Positions 18,368 through 28,432 of a DNA stretch of 64,000 bases are shown one piece after another (within the stretch, counting starts at the first letter, position 1; the number at the start of each line of letters is the position of its first letter). The translations under genes were made by a program, and so were the position numbers. Location of the stretch: the NCBI RefSeq assembly GCF_027563345.1, contig NZ_JAMKBK010000003.1. One strand, written 5' to 3'. Source of the DNA: Psychrobacillus psychrodurans (GTDB taxonomy: Bacteria > Bacillota > Bacilli > Bacillales_A > Planococcaceae). The notes beneath the pieces were generated by a model. That model ran no database searches and was not told the origin of the DNA. It worked only from the letters and a program-made list of their open reading frames with translations.

Positions 18368-18973
18368 TTAGATCCAAGTTACTTTTGGTTCGGTACCCGC
18401 TTTAATACGTTTGATATTTGCTCGGTGACGATAAAATATAAATAGTGCTAGCAATAACACAATAATTATTAGCGGCCAATCATTATCTATCGTAAAGTAA
18501 TAGATAACACTATAAAGGACAGCGACAATCGCTAAAATCATTGAAGTTAATGATACCATTTTCGTCAATTTCAAGATGATAAAAAATCCAATAACTAAAA
18601 TGACAAAAATTGGCCAATTATAACCTAGCAGAAGACCACCTGAGGTTGCTACAGCTTTTCCACCTTTAAACCCAGCAAAGATTGGGAACATATGACCCAC
18701 AACTGCTACAATACCAAGAATAAGTGGATGAACATTTGCAGCTTCAAAAATTGCCAATGAGCCTAACAGTGTTGCTGCAGTCCCTTTCAGAATATCCAAA
18801 ATAGTAACAACTAATCCAGCTTTTTTACCAAGTGTTCTAAAAGTGTTTGTACCACCTAAATTACCGCTACCATGCTCACGTATATCTATATTGTAAAATA
18901 GTTTACCAACCCATAGTCCGGATGGGAGAGAACCAATAAGATAAGCGAGTAAGAGTAAAAGAATTATAATCAT
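18368..18973 (-). CDS. plsY: Glycerol-3-phosphate acyltransferase PlsY
   Basis: 201-residue polytopic membrane enzyme that transfers the acyl group from acyl-phosphate to glycerol-3-phosphate, the first step of phospholipid synthesis. The three PlsY motifs are present: SGLWVGKLFYNIDIREHGSGNLGGTNTFR (motif 1), GHMFPIFAGFKGGKAVATSGG (motif 2) and the C-terminal RHRANIKRIKAGTEPK (motif 3). Divergent from parE as in B. subtilis. Confidence 0.96.
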   Translation of the reverse strand: MIIILLLLLAYLIGSLPSGLWVGKLFYNIDIREHGSGNLGGTNTFRTLGKKAGLVVTILDILKGTAATLLGSLAIFEAANVHPLILGIVAVVGHMFPIFAGFKGGKAVATSGGLLLGYNWPIFVILVIGFFIILKLTKMVSLTSMILAIVAVLYSVIYYFTIDNDWPLIIIVLLLALFIFYRHRANIKRIKAGTEPKVTWI

Positions 18974-19413
18974 AGAATACTCCTTTAATATAAATCTATA
19001 TTATCCTTAACATTTTAAGTGTACCATGTACATTTGTTAGTATTCAATGCCCTAGCTAGAAAGGTTTTTCAAATCTTTTCTTAAGTCGTGATACAATTGA
19101 ATAGATAAACGAAAGAAAATTACATAAAACCAAATAAATTGTTATTATTAGGTTATAATCAATGGTAGTCGAACTAGTAGAGCAGATGGGGTAGCTATAC
19201 GCTTACTCCAATTTTTTATTCCCTAATTCTATTAGTCAAGAAGGAATACTGTAAGGAAATAGAGAATGCATGAAAAGGTGGTTTGCATTCTTATAAATCT
19301 TTCCTTACAATTATATTCTGACATTAAATACTGAAAAAATTGACATAATGAGTATCCATTTGTACGCTTAAGAAATAATAAAGAACAGATGTTTTTTTTT
19401 GGAGGGAACGTAT
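18974..19413. other. plsY-parE divergent intergenic region
   Basis: 440 bp without a gene. It carries a small plus-strand hairpin (GGGGTA...TACTCC followed by AATTTTTT, about 19188-19218) and an inverted repeat GAATGCA...TGCATTC (19264-19291) in what should be the parE leader. Their function is unknown. Confidence 0.5.
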
Positions 19414-21384
19414 TTGAGTAAAGTTGGAACAGTAAATAGCTATAGTGATGATGATATCCAGGTCTTAGAGGGGTTAGAAGCAGTTCGTAAAAGACCAGGT
19501 ATGTATATTGGTTCAACAGATGCAAGAGGTCTGCATCATTTAGTATATGAAATAGTAGATAATGCAGTAGATGAAAGTCTTGCGGGTTTTGGAGATCATA
19601 TCATTGTAACAATTCATGAGGATCAAAGTATAACCGTGCGTGATTTTGGCCGAGGAATGCCAACTGGTACACATAAAACAGGAATACCAACTGCAGAAGT
19701 TATTTTTACTGTTTTGCATGCAGGTGGTAAGTTCGGTCAAGGTGGATATAAAACAAGTGGAGGACTTCATGGTGTAGGTGCATCTGTTGTCAATGCACTT
19801 TCAACGTACGTAGATGTGGAAATCCACCGTGAGGGTAAAAAGTTCCATCAAAGATTTGAAAATGGTGGTAAAGTTGTTCAATCGTTAAAACAAATTGGAA
19901 CAACGAAAGAGACTGGGACATCAGTACGTTTCTTACCTGATGCCACGATTTTTTCTGTATCCAAATACAATTACGAAACATTATGTGAAAGGTTAAGAGA
20001 ATCTGCTTTTCTATTAAAAGGACTAAAAATCGAGTTAATAGATGAGCGTACCGAGGCACATGACGTATTCTTTTATGAAACAGGTATAGAAGCGTTCGTT
20101 TCCTATTTGAATGAAGAAAAGGACATCCTGCACCCTGTATTTTACATGGAGGGCATACAAGATGAGATTGAAGTAGAATTTGCCTTTCAGTTCAATGATG
20201 GATATTCGGAAACCATTCTTTCATTCGTAAATAATGTACGGACACGTGATGGCGGAACTCACGAAACAGGAGCAAAAGCAGCTTTAACTAGAGTTTTTAA
20301 CGAGTATGCACGTAAAACTAATCTGTTAAAAGAAAAGGCGAAAAACCTAGAAGGCTCAGATATAAGAGAAGGTATATCTGCAATTATATCCATTCGTATC
20401 CCAGAAAATATTTTACAATTCGAGGGTCAAACTAAAGGGAAACTTGGAACTAGTGAAGCTAGAGGTGCTGTCGACTCTGTTGTTTCTGAGAAATTACAAT
20501 ATATTTTAGAAGAAAATTCAGAGTTAGCATCTTCTCTAATACGAAAAGCAATTCGTGCACAACAAGCAAGAGAAGCTGCTAGAAAGGCACGTGAAGATGC
20601 TCGTAACGGGAAAAAGCGTAAACCTTCTGAGTTACTATCGGGTAAGCTAACTCCTGCCCAATCTAGGAACGCTGCGAAGAATGAACTTTATTTAGTCGAA
20701 GGAGACTCGGCAGGTGGGTCTGCAAAACAAGGTCGAGATCGGACATTCCAAGCAATCCTTCCACTGCGAGGAAAAGTTATTAATACAGAAAAAGCAAATC
20801 TAGCAGATATTATGAAAAATGTTGAAATTGCAACGATTATTCATGCAATCGGTGGAGGCGTAGGGGCAGAATTCCAACTTGATGATATTGCATATGACAA
20901 AATAGTCATCATGACGGATGCCGATACCGATGGTGCACATATTCAAGTACTTTTATTAACTTTCTTCTACCGTTATATGAAACCATTAATTGAAAATGGA
21001 AATATATATATTGCATTACCACCACTTTACAAAGTTTTTAAAGGTGTAGGTAAAAAAGAAGTTTCTGAGTATGCATGGACAGAAAAAGAATTGGAAGCTG
21101 CTTCCCGGAGGATTGGAAAAGGATACATACTCCAACGTTACAAAGGTCTCGGGGAAATGAATGCTGACCAATTATGGGACACAACGATGAATCCCGAAAC
21201 CAGAACGCTCATTCGTGTGACCATTGAAGATGGTGCACGAGCAGAAAGACATGTGACAACTCTTATGGGAGACAAAGTAGAGCCCCGTCGAAAATGGATA
21301 GAAGCAAATGTTAACTTCAGCTTAGAAGATGATTCGAATATATTAGAAAATGATAGATTACACACGGAGGATGAATTAGCATGA
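19414..21384 (+). CDS. parE: DNA topoisomerase IV subunit B (ParE)
   Basis: 656 residues (B. subtilis 655). GHKL ATPase domain with EIVDNAVDE, DFGRGMP and the GGLHGVGASVVNALS lid; TOPRIM domain with EGDSAGGSAKQGRDR and DADTDGAH metal-binding aspartates. With ParC it decatenates daughter chromosomes using ATP. Start placed at TTG 19414: GGAGGG lies seven bases upstream. Its stop overlaps the parC start (ATGA), giving translational coupling. Confidence 0.96.
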   Translation: MSKVGTVNSYSDDDIQVLEGLEAVRKRPGMYIGSTDARGLHHLVYEIVDNAVDESLAGFGDHIIVTIHEDQSITVRDFGRGMPTGTHKTGIPTAEVIFTVLHAGGKFGQGGYKTSGGLHGVGASVVNALSTYVDVEIHREGKKFHQRFENGGKVVQSLKQIGTTKETGTSVRFLPDATIFSVSKYNYETLCERLRESAFLLKGLKIELIDERTEAHDVFFYETGIEAFVSYLNEEKDILHPVFYMEGIQDEIEVEFAFQFNDGYSETILSFVNNVRTRDGGTHETGAKAALTRVFNEYARKTNLLKEKAKNLEGSDIREGISAIISIRIPENILQFEGQTKGKLGTSEARGAVDSVVSEKLQYILEENSELASSLIRKAIRAQQAREAARKAREDARNGKKRKPSELLSGKLTPAQSRNAAKNELYLVEGDSAGGSAKQGRDRTFQAILPLRGKVINTEKANLADIMKNVEIATIIHAIGGGVGAEFQLDDIAYDKIVIMTDADTDGAHIQVLLLTFFYRYMKPLIENGNIYIALPPLYKVFKGVGKKEVSEYAWTEKELEAASRRIGKGYILQRYKGLGEMNADQLWDTTMNPETRTLIRVTIEDGARAERHVTTLMGDKVEPRRKWIEANVNFSLEDDSNILENDRLHTEDELA

Positions 21385-23810
21385 CACAAACCGAAAGTTA
21401 TCAAAATTTGCCATTAGAAGAGGTGATCGGTGATCGGTTTGGTCGTTATAGCAAATACATCATTCAAGATCGTGCACTGCCTGATGCCCGAGATGGCCTT
21501 AAGCCCGTTCAACGCCGTATCTTATTTGCCATGTTCCAAGAAGGCAATACAAATGATAAACCATTCAGAAAATCAGCTAAAACTGTTGGGAATGTAATTG
21601 GGAACTATCATCCACATGGTGATAGTTCCGTTTATGAAGCAATGGTTCGTATGAGCCAGGACTGGAAGCTACGCCATATGACCGTAGAAATGCACGGTAA
21701 TAATGGTTCTGTTGACGGAGATCCCCCAGCTGCGATGCGTTATACAGAAGCAAGACTGTCAGCTATTTCTCATGAACTACTTCGCGATATTAATAAAAAT
21801 ACAGTTGACTATATTCCAAACTTCGATGATTCTGATTCCGAACCGGTAGTATTACCAGCAAGATTCCCGAATTTAATCGTAAATGGATCTACAGGTATAT
21901 CGGCTGGATATGCAACTGATATTCCACCCCATGCGTTACATGAAGCACTTGATGCAGTACTGATGAGAATTGAAAATCCTGCTGCCACTGTAGATGAGTT
22001 AATGACCGTTATCAAAGGTCCAGACTTCCCTACAGGTGGAATAATACAGGGCGTAGAAGGTATTAAAAAAGCATACGAAACAGGAAAAGGTAAAATTGTA
22101 GTTCGTTCCAAAACGGAGATAGAAACTATAAAAGGTGGTAAGCAACAAATTGTTATTACCGAAATTCCTTTTGAAGTGAACAAAGCAAATCTAGTGAAGA
22201 AAATTGATGAACAAAGACATGATAAGCGTCTAGAAGGTATTGCGGAAGTTCGAGATGAATCCGACCGCACTGGTTTACGTATTGTCATTGAAATGAAAAA
22301 AGAAATAGATGCACATGGTATTCTTCAATATTTGTTAAAGAATACTGATTTACAAGTAACTTATAATTTCAATATGATTGCCATTCATAATCGAAGACCA
22401 ACAATGATGACACTACCACTTTTGTTAGATTCGTATATCGACCATCAAAAAGAAGTAGTAACTCGACGAACGATTTTCGATCTGAAAAAAGCTAAGGATC
22501 GACTACATATTGTAGCGGGTCTCATGAAAGCACTTTCTATTTTGGATGAAGTAATTAAAGCAATCAGAGCATCTAAAGATAAGAGAGATGCAAAAAATAA
22601 CTTAATTTCATTATTTGATTTTTCAGAAGCACAAGCTGAAGCAATTGTTTCCTTGCAATTATATCGATTAACTAATACAGATATTACAGAACTCAAAAAT
22701 GAAGAAGAAACACTCAATAAATTAGTTAAGGAATTAGAGAGCATCCTTGCAAAAGAATCAGTTCTTTTAAAAGTCATTAAAAAAGAACTTTTAACAGTAC
22801 GAAAACAATTTGCAGAACCACGTAAATCAATAATTGAAGATGAAATTGAAGAGATTAAAGTAACATTAGATGTCCTTATACCAAGTGAAGAGGTATATGT
22901 TACTGTGACGAAGGACGGCTATATTAAACGGACAAGTACACGTTCATATACAGCCTCTAATGGCCAGGATTTTGCTATAAAGGATTCGGACTATTTACTC
23001 TATAAAGAGCCAATTAATATGCAGAGTCATCTGCTATTATTTACTTCTAAAGGCAATTACATTTATCAACCTGTACATGAATTACCAGATATTCGTTGGA
23101 AGGATCTTGGTCAGCATATTTCGAGCATTGTACCTTTGGATTCTCAAGAAAGAATTATCCAAGTCATTGGAATCGATTCCTTTGATAAAGACTTGAGCGT
23201 TTTAACAGCTACCAAGGATGGACAAATAAAACGTTCATTGCTCTCCGATTATGTTGTACAAAGATACGCAAGACCGATTAAAACGATAAACCTGAAGAAA
23301 AACGATGAGCTAATCATGGCAGAACTCGTTGCACCATCCGATGATGTATTAATAACGACTTATGCTAGCTATTCAGTTCGCTTCTCTTTAGATGAAGTGC
23401 CAATCACCGGAGTGAAAACTGGCGGGGTTAAAGCTATTAATCTAAAAGACCAAGATTTTGTAGTAAGTGTCAATCCGATTTCACAAGAAAGCAAAGAAGA
23501 TATTATGCTAATCACCCATAGAGGTGCTGTTAAAAAGATGGTCATAAATGAAATTGAGTCTGGCGTCAGAGCTAAGCGTGGGGTGCTCACTTTAAGAGAG
23601 CTTAAATCGAATCCTCATCGCGTATATGATGTATTATTAGTAGAAAAAAATGACCTACTTGTTATTGAAACAGAGAAAGGTCAGGAAACAATAGAGGTAA
23701 ATGCTTTCCGCCCATCGGATAGATATTCTAATGGTTCATTTGTTGTTGATACAGACAAAGATGGTCCTTTAGCTCGTGTGTGGAAACAGTCAAAAGAAGA
23801 GAATTTATAA
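21381..23810 (+). CDS. parC: DNA topoisomerase IV subunit A (ParC)
   Basis: 809 residues. The winged-helix breakage-reunion domain has the quinolone-resistance region HPHGDSSVYEAMVRMSQDW with unchanged Ser-Ser and Glu, and the catalytic Tyr in AAMRYTEARLS. A coiled-coil/tower section is followed by the C-terminal beta-pinwheel repeats. Nothing in the quinolone region suggests a resistance substitution. Four-base overlap with parE; terminator directly downstream. Confidence 0.96.
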   Translation: MTQTESYQNLPLEEVIGDRFGRYSKYIIQDRALPDARDGLKPVQRRILFAMFQEGNTNDKPFRKSAKTVGNVIGNYHPHGDSSVYEAMVRMSQDWKLRHMTVEMHGNNGSVDGDPPAAMRYTEARLSAISHELLRDINKNTVDYIPNFDDSDSEPVVLPARFPNLIVNGSTGISAGYATDIPPHALHEALDAVLMRIENPAATVDELMTVIKGPDFPTGGIIQGVEGIKKAYETGKGKIVVRSKTEIETIKGGKQQIVITEIPFEVNKANLVKKIDEQRHDKRLEGIAEVRDESDRTGLRIVIEMKKEIDAHGILQYLLKNTDLQVTYNFNMIAIHNRRPTMMTLPLLLDSYIDHQKEVVTRRTIFDLKKAKDRLHIVAGLMKALSILDEVIKAIRASKDKRDAKNNLISLFDFSEAQAEAIVSLQLYRLTNTDITELKNEEETLNKLVKELESILAKESVLLKVIKKELLTVRKQFAEPRKSIIEDEIEEIKVTLDVLIPSEEVYVTVTKDGYIKRTSTRSYTASNGQDFAIKDSDYLLYKEPINMQSHLLLFTSKGNYIYQPVHELPDIRWKDLGQHISSIVPLDSQERIIQVIGIDSFDKDLSVLTATKDGQIKRSLLSDYVVQRYARPIKTINLKKNDELIMAELVAPSDDVLITTYASYSVRFSLDEVPITGVKTGGVKAINLKDQDFVVSVNPISQESKEDIMLITHRGAVKKMVINEIESGVRAKRGVLTLRELKSNPHRVYDVLLVEKNDLLVIETEKGQETIEVNAFRPSDRYSNGSFVVDTDKDGPLARVWKQSKEENL

Positions 23811-23814
23811 ACAC

Positions 23815-23853
23815 AAAAGACAGGCAAATGTAAGTATTTGTCTGTCTTTTTTT
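23815..23853 (+). terminator. Terminator of parE-parC
   Basis: AAAAGACAGGCAAAT pairs with ATTTGTCTGTCTTTT and is followed by a T-run. Confidence 0.85.
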
Positions 23854-23935
23854 ATTGATGAGAACAAGGCTCTCACATGTGGAATTGATTCTCTATTAAA
23901 AAAGGTTATTCAAATCTCAACCATGTTTAAAGGGG

Positions 23936-24187
23936 CTAATGAAAGTACGTGAAACGAAAATCAATGTTATTAAGAAAAACATCAATATAAAAAGCATTTC
24001 CATCAGGTATCATACCTTTTGTGAAATGCTTCTTGTATTTTGTATATTGCTGCTGTAGTTTTCCTTTTTTTGATTTAGTCATTCGGACATGTGTACTAAA
24101 GTTAACCTCATTCCTTGCTATTGTTACATCTTTACCTAGATTACGCAATTGGTGCTCGCGTTTACGTTTAGCTGCGGATTTAGCCAC
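23936..24187 (-). CDS. Small basic conserved hypothetical protein
   Basis: 83 residues, strongly basic N-terminal half (AKSAAKRKREHQLRN, TKSKKGKLQQQYTKYKKH). The MAKS..KKRREH-type start is shared by small uncharacterised Bacillaceae proteins. I start at GTG 24187, seven bases after GGAGT; the upstream GTG at 24196 overlaps that ribosome-binding site. The C-terminal NAFYIDVFLNNIDFRF may form beta strands. Possible nucleic-acid binder by charge only; function unknown. Confidence 0.7.
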   Translation of the reverse strand: MAKSAAKRKREHQLRNLGKDVTIARNEVNFSTHVRMTKSKKGKLQQQYTKYKKHFTKGMIPDGNAFYIDVFLNNIDFRFTYFH

Positions 24188-24327
24188 TAAAATCACTCCT
24201 ATTTAATATTTTTTCTCTTTAAGGGTATCTCTTCGAAGTAAAAATACAAACTTCACACTTTCTTCATAGCTTTGTGGTATAAGTAGTAGGTAGTAAATAA
24301 AACGTATAAATTTTTTGGAGGCAAATT

Positions 24328-24879
24328 ATGAAAAAAATACTTTGGATGACAATTGCTTGTGTCTTATTATTTAGCAATCATGCACTAGCACATACTGGCT
24401 TGGAAAGCTCAATTCCAGCTCAAGGAAGTACAGTAACAGAAAAGTTAAACGAGATAACACTTACGTTTTTAACAAAGATCGAAGAAACAAGCTCATTTAC
24501 AGTAACAAATTCATCGGATGAACCAATTGAAGTAGACGGTATTACTGTAAGTGAGAATGTGCTAACTGGTAATGTGACAGATAGCTTAGAAAATGGGACA
24601 TATAAAATCAATTGGAAAATAATAGGTGCTGACGGCCATCCAATGGAAGGAGTAATTGATTTCGTACTAGAGGCACCTGAAGAGGTTGAAGCGGTAGAAC
24701 CTATTACTGAACCAATTGATATAGTTGAACAGAATGAACCTAGTTCGGAAGAGTTGGACACAACAGTAGAAGCAGATAATGAAGAAGAGGGATCCAATTT
24801 CACTATAGGAATTATTATTGTTTTAGTCATTATCTTGGCACTTGCTGCTTGGTGGATGACTCGGAGAAATAAAAAATGA
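24328..24879 (+). CDS. CopC-domain copper-binding protein, membrane-anchored
   Basis: 183 residues: signal peptide ending ALA, then a CopC beta-sandwich beginning HTGLESSIPAQGS, with the mature N-terminal His as a likely Cu(II) ligand. The second ligand region is GADGHPMEGVIDF. An acidic Glu/Pro spacer (residues 118-153) leads to a C-terminal membrane helix (residues 157-177) and a KRRNKK-type stop-transfer tail. It probably presents copper to the following CopD. Four-base overlap with copD (ATGA). Confidence 0.88.
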   Translation: MKKILWMTIACVLLFSNHALAHTGLESSIPAQGSTVTEKLNEITLTFLTKIEETSSFTVTNSSDEPIEVDGITVSENVLTGNVTDSLENGTYKINWKIIGADGHPMEGVIDFVLEAPEEVEAVEPITEPIDIVEQNEPSSEELDTTVEADNEEEGSNFTIGIIIVLVIILALAAWWMTRRNKK

Positions 24880-25982
24880 TATTTATTTTAACAACTATTA
24901 GCGAAGCACTTTTATATGTGTGCTTCGCTTTGTTGATGGGAAGCTATATTATTTCTTTATTCCCAGACGATTTAATTCCTACTATTGTTGTTCCTAGAAA
25001 AGTGAAATTATTTGCGGTAATTGGCATAGCGTTATTTTCTTTTGTTCCACTTATTAGTCTAATCATATATTTATATGAAGACTATGGTTTATTAGATTCT
25101 TTACAATCCATTTTATTGACCTTTGAGGTAGGTAAATCATGGTTGTTTATGTTTATTGTAACGGTTTTTTTAGGACTGTATATTCTTTTCTTTCATGAAA
25201 AAAAATCAGCCTATTATTCAATAGTGGGAATTTTATTAGTTTTTGTTGCAATCATTGGTGTGAGCTGGTCAAGTCATGCCAACTCTATTGAAAGCTTGAA
25301 GGGGTTAATCACTCATTTTTTACACTTTGCATCTGTTGTCATTTGGGTCGGTATATTGTTTGTAGTAGCTTGGTTTTCCAAAAATACGAATAACTGGCTT
25401 TCGTTTTTAAAATGGTTTCATATAACTGCACTTTACTGTTTTGGGATAGTTATAATCACTGGACTTTCACTGATGAGTTTTTCAACCCCATTAGATGCAT
25501 ATTCTGATACTTGGATGATTTCATATGGCCAAAGTTTACTTATCAAACATTTACTTATTATTCCTCTAATTGGATATGCATTTATAAATGGTGTTCTCAT
25601 GAAAAAACGATTACTTAAAAACAAAAACTTCGATGCACGGCCTTGGACAAAAGCTGAGTTTTTCATACTTCTGCTAATTTTTGCGGCGACTGGTGCTATG
25701 AGTCAACAATCACCACCACATAATCTTTTCGAAACAATAAATAATGAAGGTTTCTCTTCTTTAATTTTACTGTTTCATGACGTTATTGCTTTTTCAGATA
25801 TAACTGTACAAATGGTATTTAATACAGAAGGAGTAATCTTACTATGTATCTCTACTATATTTCTTGTAATAACTCTATTCTCATTCGTTAAAAAGCAGCC
25901 AGCCATATTTGGCTTCATTATGAGTCTATTCGTCGTAATAGCGGCTTATTTTGGCCTGATGTTAAGTATTCAAATTATTTAA
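24876..25982 (+). CDS. CopD family copper-import membrane protein
   Basis: 368-residue polytopic membrane protein of the CopD family, with WSSHANS, LTHFLHFASVVIWVGILF and SQQSPPH segments bearing conserved His/Trp. In B. subtilis the homologous CopC and CopD parts are fused in YcnJ; here they are two overlapping genes with CopC first. Predicted role: copper import or supply, consistent with the sco gene elsewhere in the window, though not linked to it. Confidence 0.87.
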   Translation: MIFILTTISEALLYVCFALLMGSYIISLFPDDLIPTIVVPRKVKLFAVIGIALFSFVPLISLIIYLYEDYGLLDSLQSILLTFEVGKSWLFMFIVTVFLGLYILFFHEKKSAYYSIVGILLVFVAIIGVSWSSHANSIESLKGLITHFLHFASVVIWVGILFVVAWFSKNTNNWLSFLKWFHITALYCFGIVIITGLSLMSFSTPLDAYSDTWMISYGQSLLIKHLLIIPLIGYAFINGVLMKKRLLKNKNFDARPWTKAEFFILLLIFAATGAMSQQSPPHNLFETINNEGFSSLILLFHDVIAFSDITVQMVFNTEGVILLCISTIFLVITLFSFVKKQPAIFGFIMSLFVVIAAYFGLMLSIQII

Positions 25983-26063
25983 TCGAGTTCTTTTAAAAGC
26001 ATTTCCAACGGTGTATAATCCATCTTGGAAGTGTTTTTATTTATAGGAAAATGGGGAATATGG

Positions 26064-26564
26064 ATGAACAAAGACATTGTGATAACTGAAATGCTACATT
26101 CTGATTGGGATTATGTAAGAGAAATTTTCATCGAGGGTATTAGAACCGGCAACGCTACATTTAGAACAGAAGCCCCAACCTGGGAAGAATGGGATGAGGA
26201 TCACTTAACTAATAGCAGATTTGTCGCTAAAATGAATGGGGAAGTAGTGGGATGGATTGCATTAACTCCAATTTCCAGTATGCGAGCTTTTTTAGGAGCA
26301 GTAGAAGTAAGTATATATATTGCTTCAAATGCTGCTGGAATGGGAGTTGGTAGTCTTTTGCTTGAACATATAATTGACTCCAGTGAGCAAAACGAAATAT
26401 GGACAATTCAAGCAATGATTTTCCCAGAAAATATTGCTAGTATAAACTTACATAGGAAATTTGGTTTTGAAACTGTAGGTATTAGAAAACAAATTGGGAA
26501 ATTAAACGGAGTTTGGCGCGATGTGGAATTACTTGAGCGTAGAAGTTCTAAAGTCGGTGTATAA
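26064..26564 (+). CDS. GNAT acetyltransferase, phosphinothricin acetyltransferase-like
   Basis: 166 residues. The acetyl-CoA site is recognisable as AAGMGVGSLLLEH. The C-terminal ASINLHRKFGFETVGIRKQIGKLNGVWRDVELLERR is typical of the Pat/YwnH group that acetylates phosphinothricin or methionine sulfoximine-type compounds. Start at ATG 26064 with GGGGA upstream; the frame from 26025 would run through it. Substrate is unknown from sequence. Confidence 0.83.
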   Translation: MNKDIVITEMLHSDWDYVREIFIEGIRTGNATFRTEAPTWEEWDEDHLTNSRFVAKMNGEVVGWIALTPISSMRAFLGAVEVSIYIASNAAGMGVGSLLLEHIIDSSEQNEIWTIQAMIFPENIASINLHRKFGFETVGIRKQIGKLNGVWRDVELLERRSSKVGV

Positions 26565-27266
26565 AAGCATGGATTTGAACTTATACCCAGATGTACGTTT
26601 AGTATAATAGTTGATATAAAGATTAGTAATTTAATGTGGGGTGCACTCTTCTTCTATTTCTGACCTTGAAAAGTAGACAGGAAGGGGATGCTACTTCTGA
26701 CTGAGTAAATACGATTAGTATTTCAACGCCAAACATTACGCTTATTACAGTGAATTTTCAGATGACATGTAAAAGTAATAGACCTATGAGTTAACTATCG
26801 AATGAATGACTTTTACCAAACTGCCGATGCCCCCTAAATGAAACTGATCTATTTTGTCGTTTAGATGCAACCACATCTAAACGTTTTTTTATATACCTTA
26901 CTATCTTGGATGATTAAGTTGGCAGTGCATGTGAAGGAATTGAATTTATAAATTTTTTCTAATTTTATGTCATTCATTTCTTCGATAACAGAGTTATAGG
27001 TACGATTAAAAGGTTTGGATTTGTACATAATAGAAGAAGTTCTATAGACATATTTCAATTTACTAAACGGAAGAAAAATAGAGGTTACAATGTACTTATA
27101 AAAAAATAAGCTCCGCCTGTACTAAGAGGTTGAATGTAATGAGAAGTTAGGAAAGTGAACATGTGTATTTACCTATAACTTTTCAGGCAAACCAAATTAC
27201 GCACTGTTCCTGTTCATTAAAAGGAAGAGTGAATGATAACCCCCAAAAAGATGAGGAGAGACTTAA
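26565..27266. other. 700-bp gene-free interval with an orphan terminator
   Basis: No convincing coding region on either strand. A minus-strand open frame at 26861-27058 has no ribosome-binding site and overlaps the hairpin at 26858-26890. That hairpin has a T-run on the plus strand although the nearest upstream gene ends 290 bp before it. The interval may contain decayed genes. Confidence 0.5.
26858..26890 (+). terminator. Orphan Rho-independent terminator
   Basis: Perfect 10-bp stem CGTTTAGATG/CATCTAAACG, six-base loop, then TTTTTTT. No intact gene lies immediately upstream. Confidence 0.8.
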
Positions 27267-28202
27267 ATGAAGGCAATAGCTATAAAGCAATATGGTGGAA
27301 AAGAACAATTAAAAGAAATAGATATTTCAAAACCAACTCCTAAAGAAAAACAAGTGATCGTGAAACTACACGCTACCTCTATTAATCCTATTGACTGGAA
27401 ACTTCGTGAAGGATATCTAAAGGCAATGATGCCATTTGAATTTCCTATTATTTTAGGATGGGATGTTGCTGGCATGGTTGAGGAAGTTGGGGAACATGTT
27501 CAAGACTTTAAAGTTGGGGATAGGGTTTTTGCTCGTCCCGAAACGACTAACAGAGGAACATATTCGGAATATACAATAGTTGACACTCATTTACTTGCTA
27601 AAATTCCAGATAATATAAGTTTTGAAGAAGCAGCCTGTGTTCCTCTTGCTTGCTTAACAGCTTGGCAATGCTTATTTGACTTTGGAAACATCCAAAAAGG
27701 GGATAAAGTTCTTATTCATGCAGGAGCGGGAGGGGTCGGAACGTTTGCCATCCAACTAGCTAAAAATGTTGGTGCATATGTTGCAGCTACAGCTGGAAAA
27801 CATAATGTTGATTTTTTAAAATCACTCGGAGCCGATGAAGTCATTGACTATAAAAAACAAGACTTTGAAAAAGTTCTTACAGAATTTGATTTTGTACTTG
27901 ATTCACTTGGAGGAGAAAACCAAGAAAAAAGCTTTACTGTTTTAAAAGAAGGTGGTAAGTTAGCTTCTATTGTTTCTGAACCTAATCAAGAAAAAGCTAA
28001 ACAGAAAAATATCAAATCGGGAAATGTTTGGCTTGTTCCCAATGGACAACAGCTAGAAAAAATCGCTAATCTGTTGGGACAAAATAAATTAAGAGTAATT
28101 ATTGGGCATAAATTCCCTTTTTCAGAAGAAGGTATTAAGGAAGCCCATGCCCTAAGTGAAAGTCATCATGCTAAAGGAAAAATTGTTATTCAAATAAAGT
28201 AA
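27267..28202 (+). CDS. Zinc-free NADPH:quinone oxidoreductase-like MDR protein
   Basis: 311 residues of the medium-chain dehydrogenase/reductase superfamily, quinone reductase branch: N-terminal GroES-like domain (ATSINPIDWKLREG, ILGWDVAGMVEEVG) and Rossmann domain with the nucleotide motif HAGAGGVGTFAIQLAK. The catalytic-zinc Cys/His ligands of alcohol dehydrogenases are absent. It reduces quinones or alpha,beta-unsaturated carbonyls with NADPH; exact substrate unknown. Strong GGAGAG ribosome-binding site. Single-gene unit. Confidence 0.88.
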   Translation: MKAIAIKQYGGKEQLKEIDISKPTPKEKQVIVKLHATSINPIDWKLREGYLKAMMPFEFPIILGWDVAGMVEEVGEHVQDFKVGDRVFARPETTNRGTYSEYTIVDTHLLAKIPDNISFEEAACVPLACLTAWQCLFDFGNIQKGDKVLIHAGAGGVGTFAIQLAKNVGAYVAATAGKHNVDFLKSLGADEVIDYKKQDFEKVLTEFDFVLDSLGGENQEKSFTVLKEGGKLASIVSEPNQEKAKQKNIKSGNVWLVPNGQQLEKIANLLGQNKLRVIIGHKFPFSEEGIKEAHALSESHHAKGKIVIQIK

Positions 28203-28318
28203 ACAATTTAAAAGTATGTTGTTAAATAAAGAATAGCGGGGTACAATTCTATCTTTTCGTCGAGAAGCTATTTTCTCCTTTCAGTAATTACTATTAAAAG
28301 AGTTAATCGCAGAGGAAC

Positions 28319-28364
28319 GAAAAATTCCAATTTCTCAACGTTAACATTGAAAAATTGGAATTTC
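28319..28364 (-). terminator. Terminator of the DUF1796 gene
   Basis: AAATTCCAATTTTTCAA pairs with TTGAGAAATTGGAATTT (minus strand) around an eight-base loop, followed by a T-run. Confidence 0.75.
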
Positions 28365-28432
28365 CTTAGGGTAATCAAAACGACCAAGATATTTTAATTG
28401 ATAAACATCTTTTCCTCCTTTAGTATAATTTT

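Noticed and set aside
21381..23810. Quinolone-resistance mutation in ParC or gyrase assignment
   Set aside because: The HGDSSVYEAM region is wild-type in form. The gene pair and its position after plsY indicate parE-parC, not gyrB-gyrA.
26861..27058. Minus-strand frame of 65 codons in a gene-free interval
   Set aside because: No ribosome-binding site, no recognisable domain, and its 3' end overlaps an orphan terminator of the other strand.
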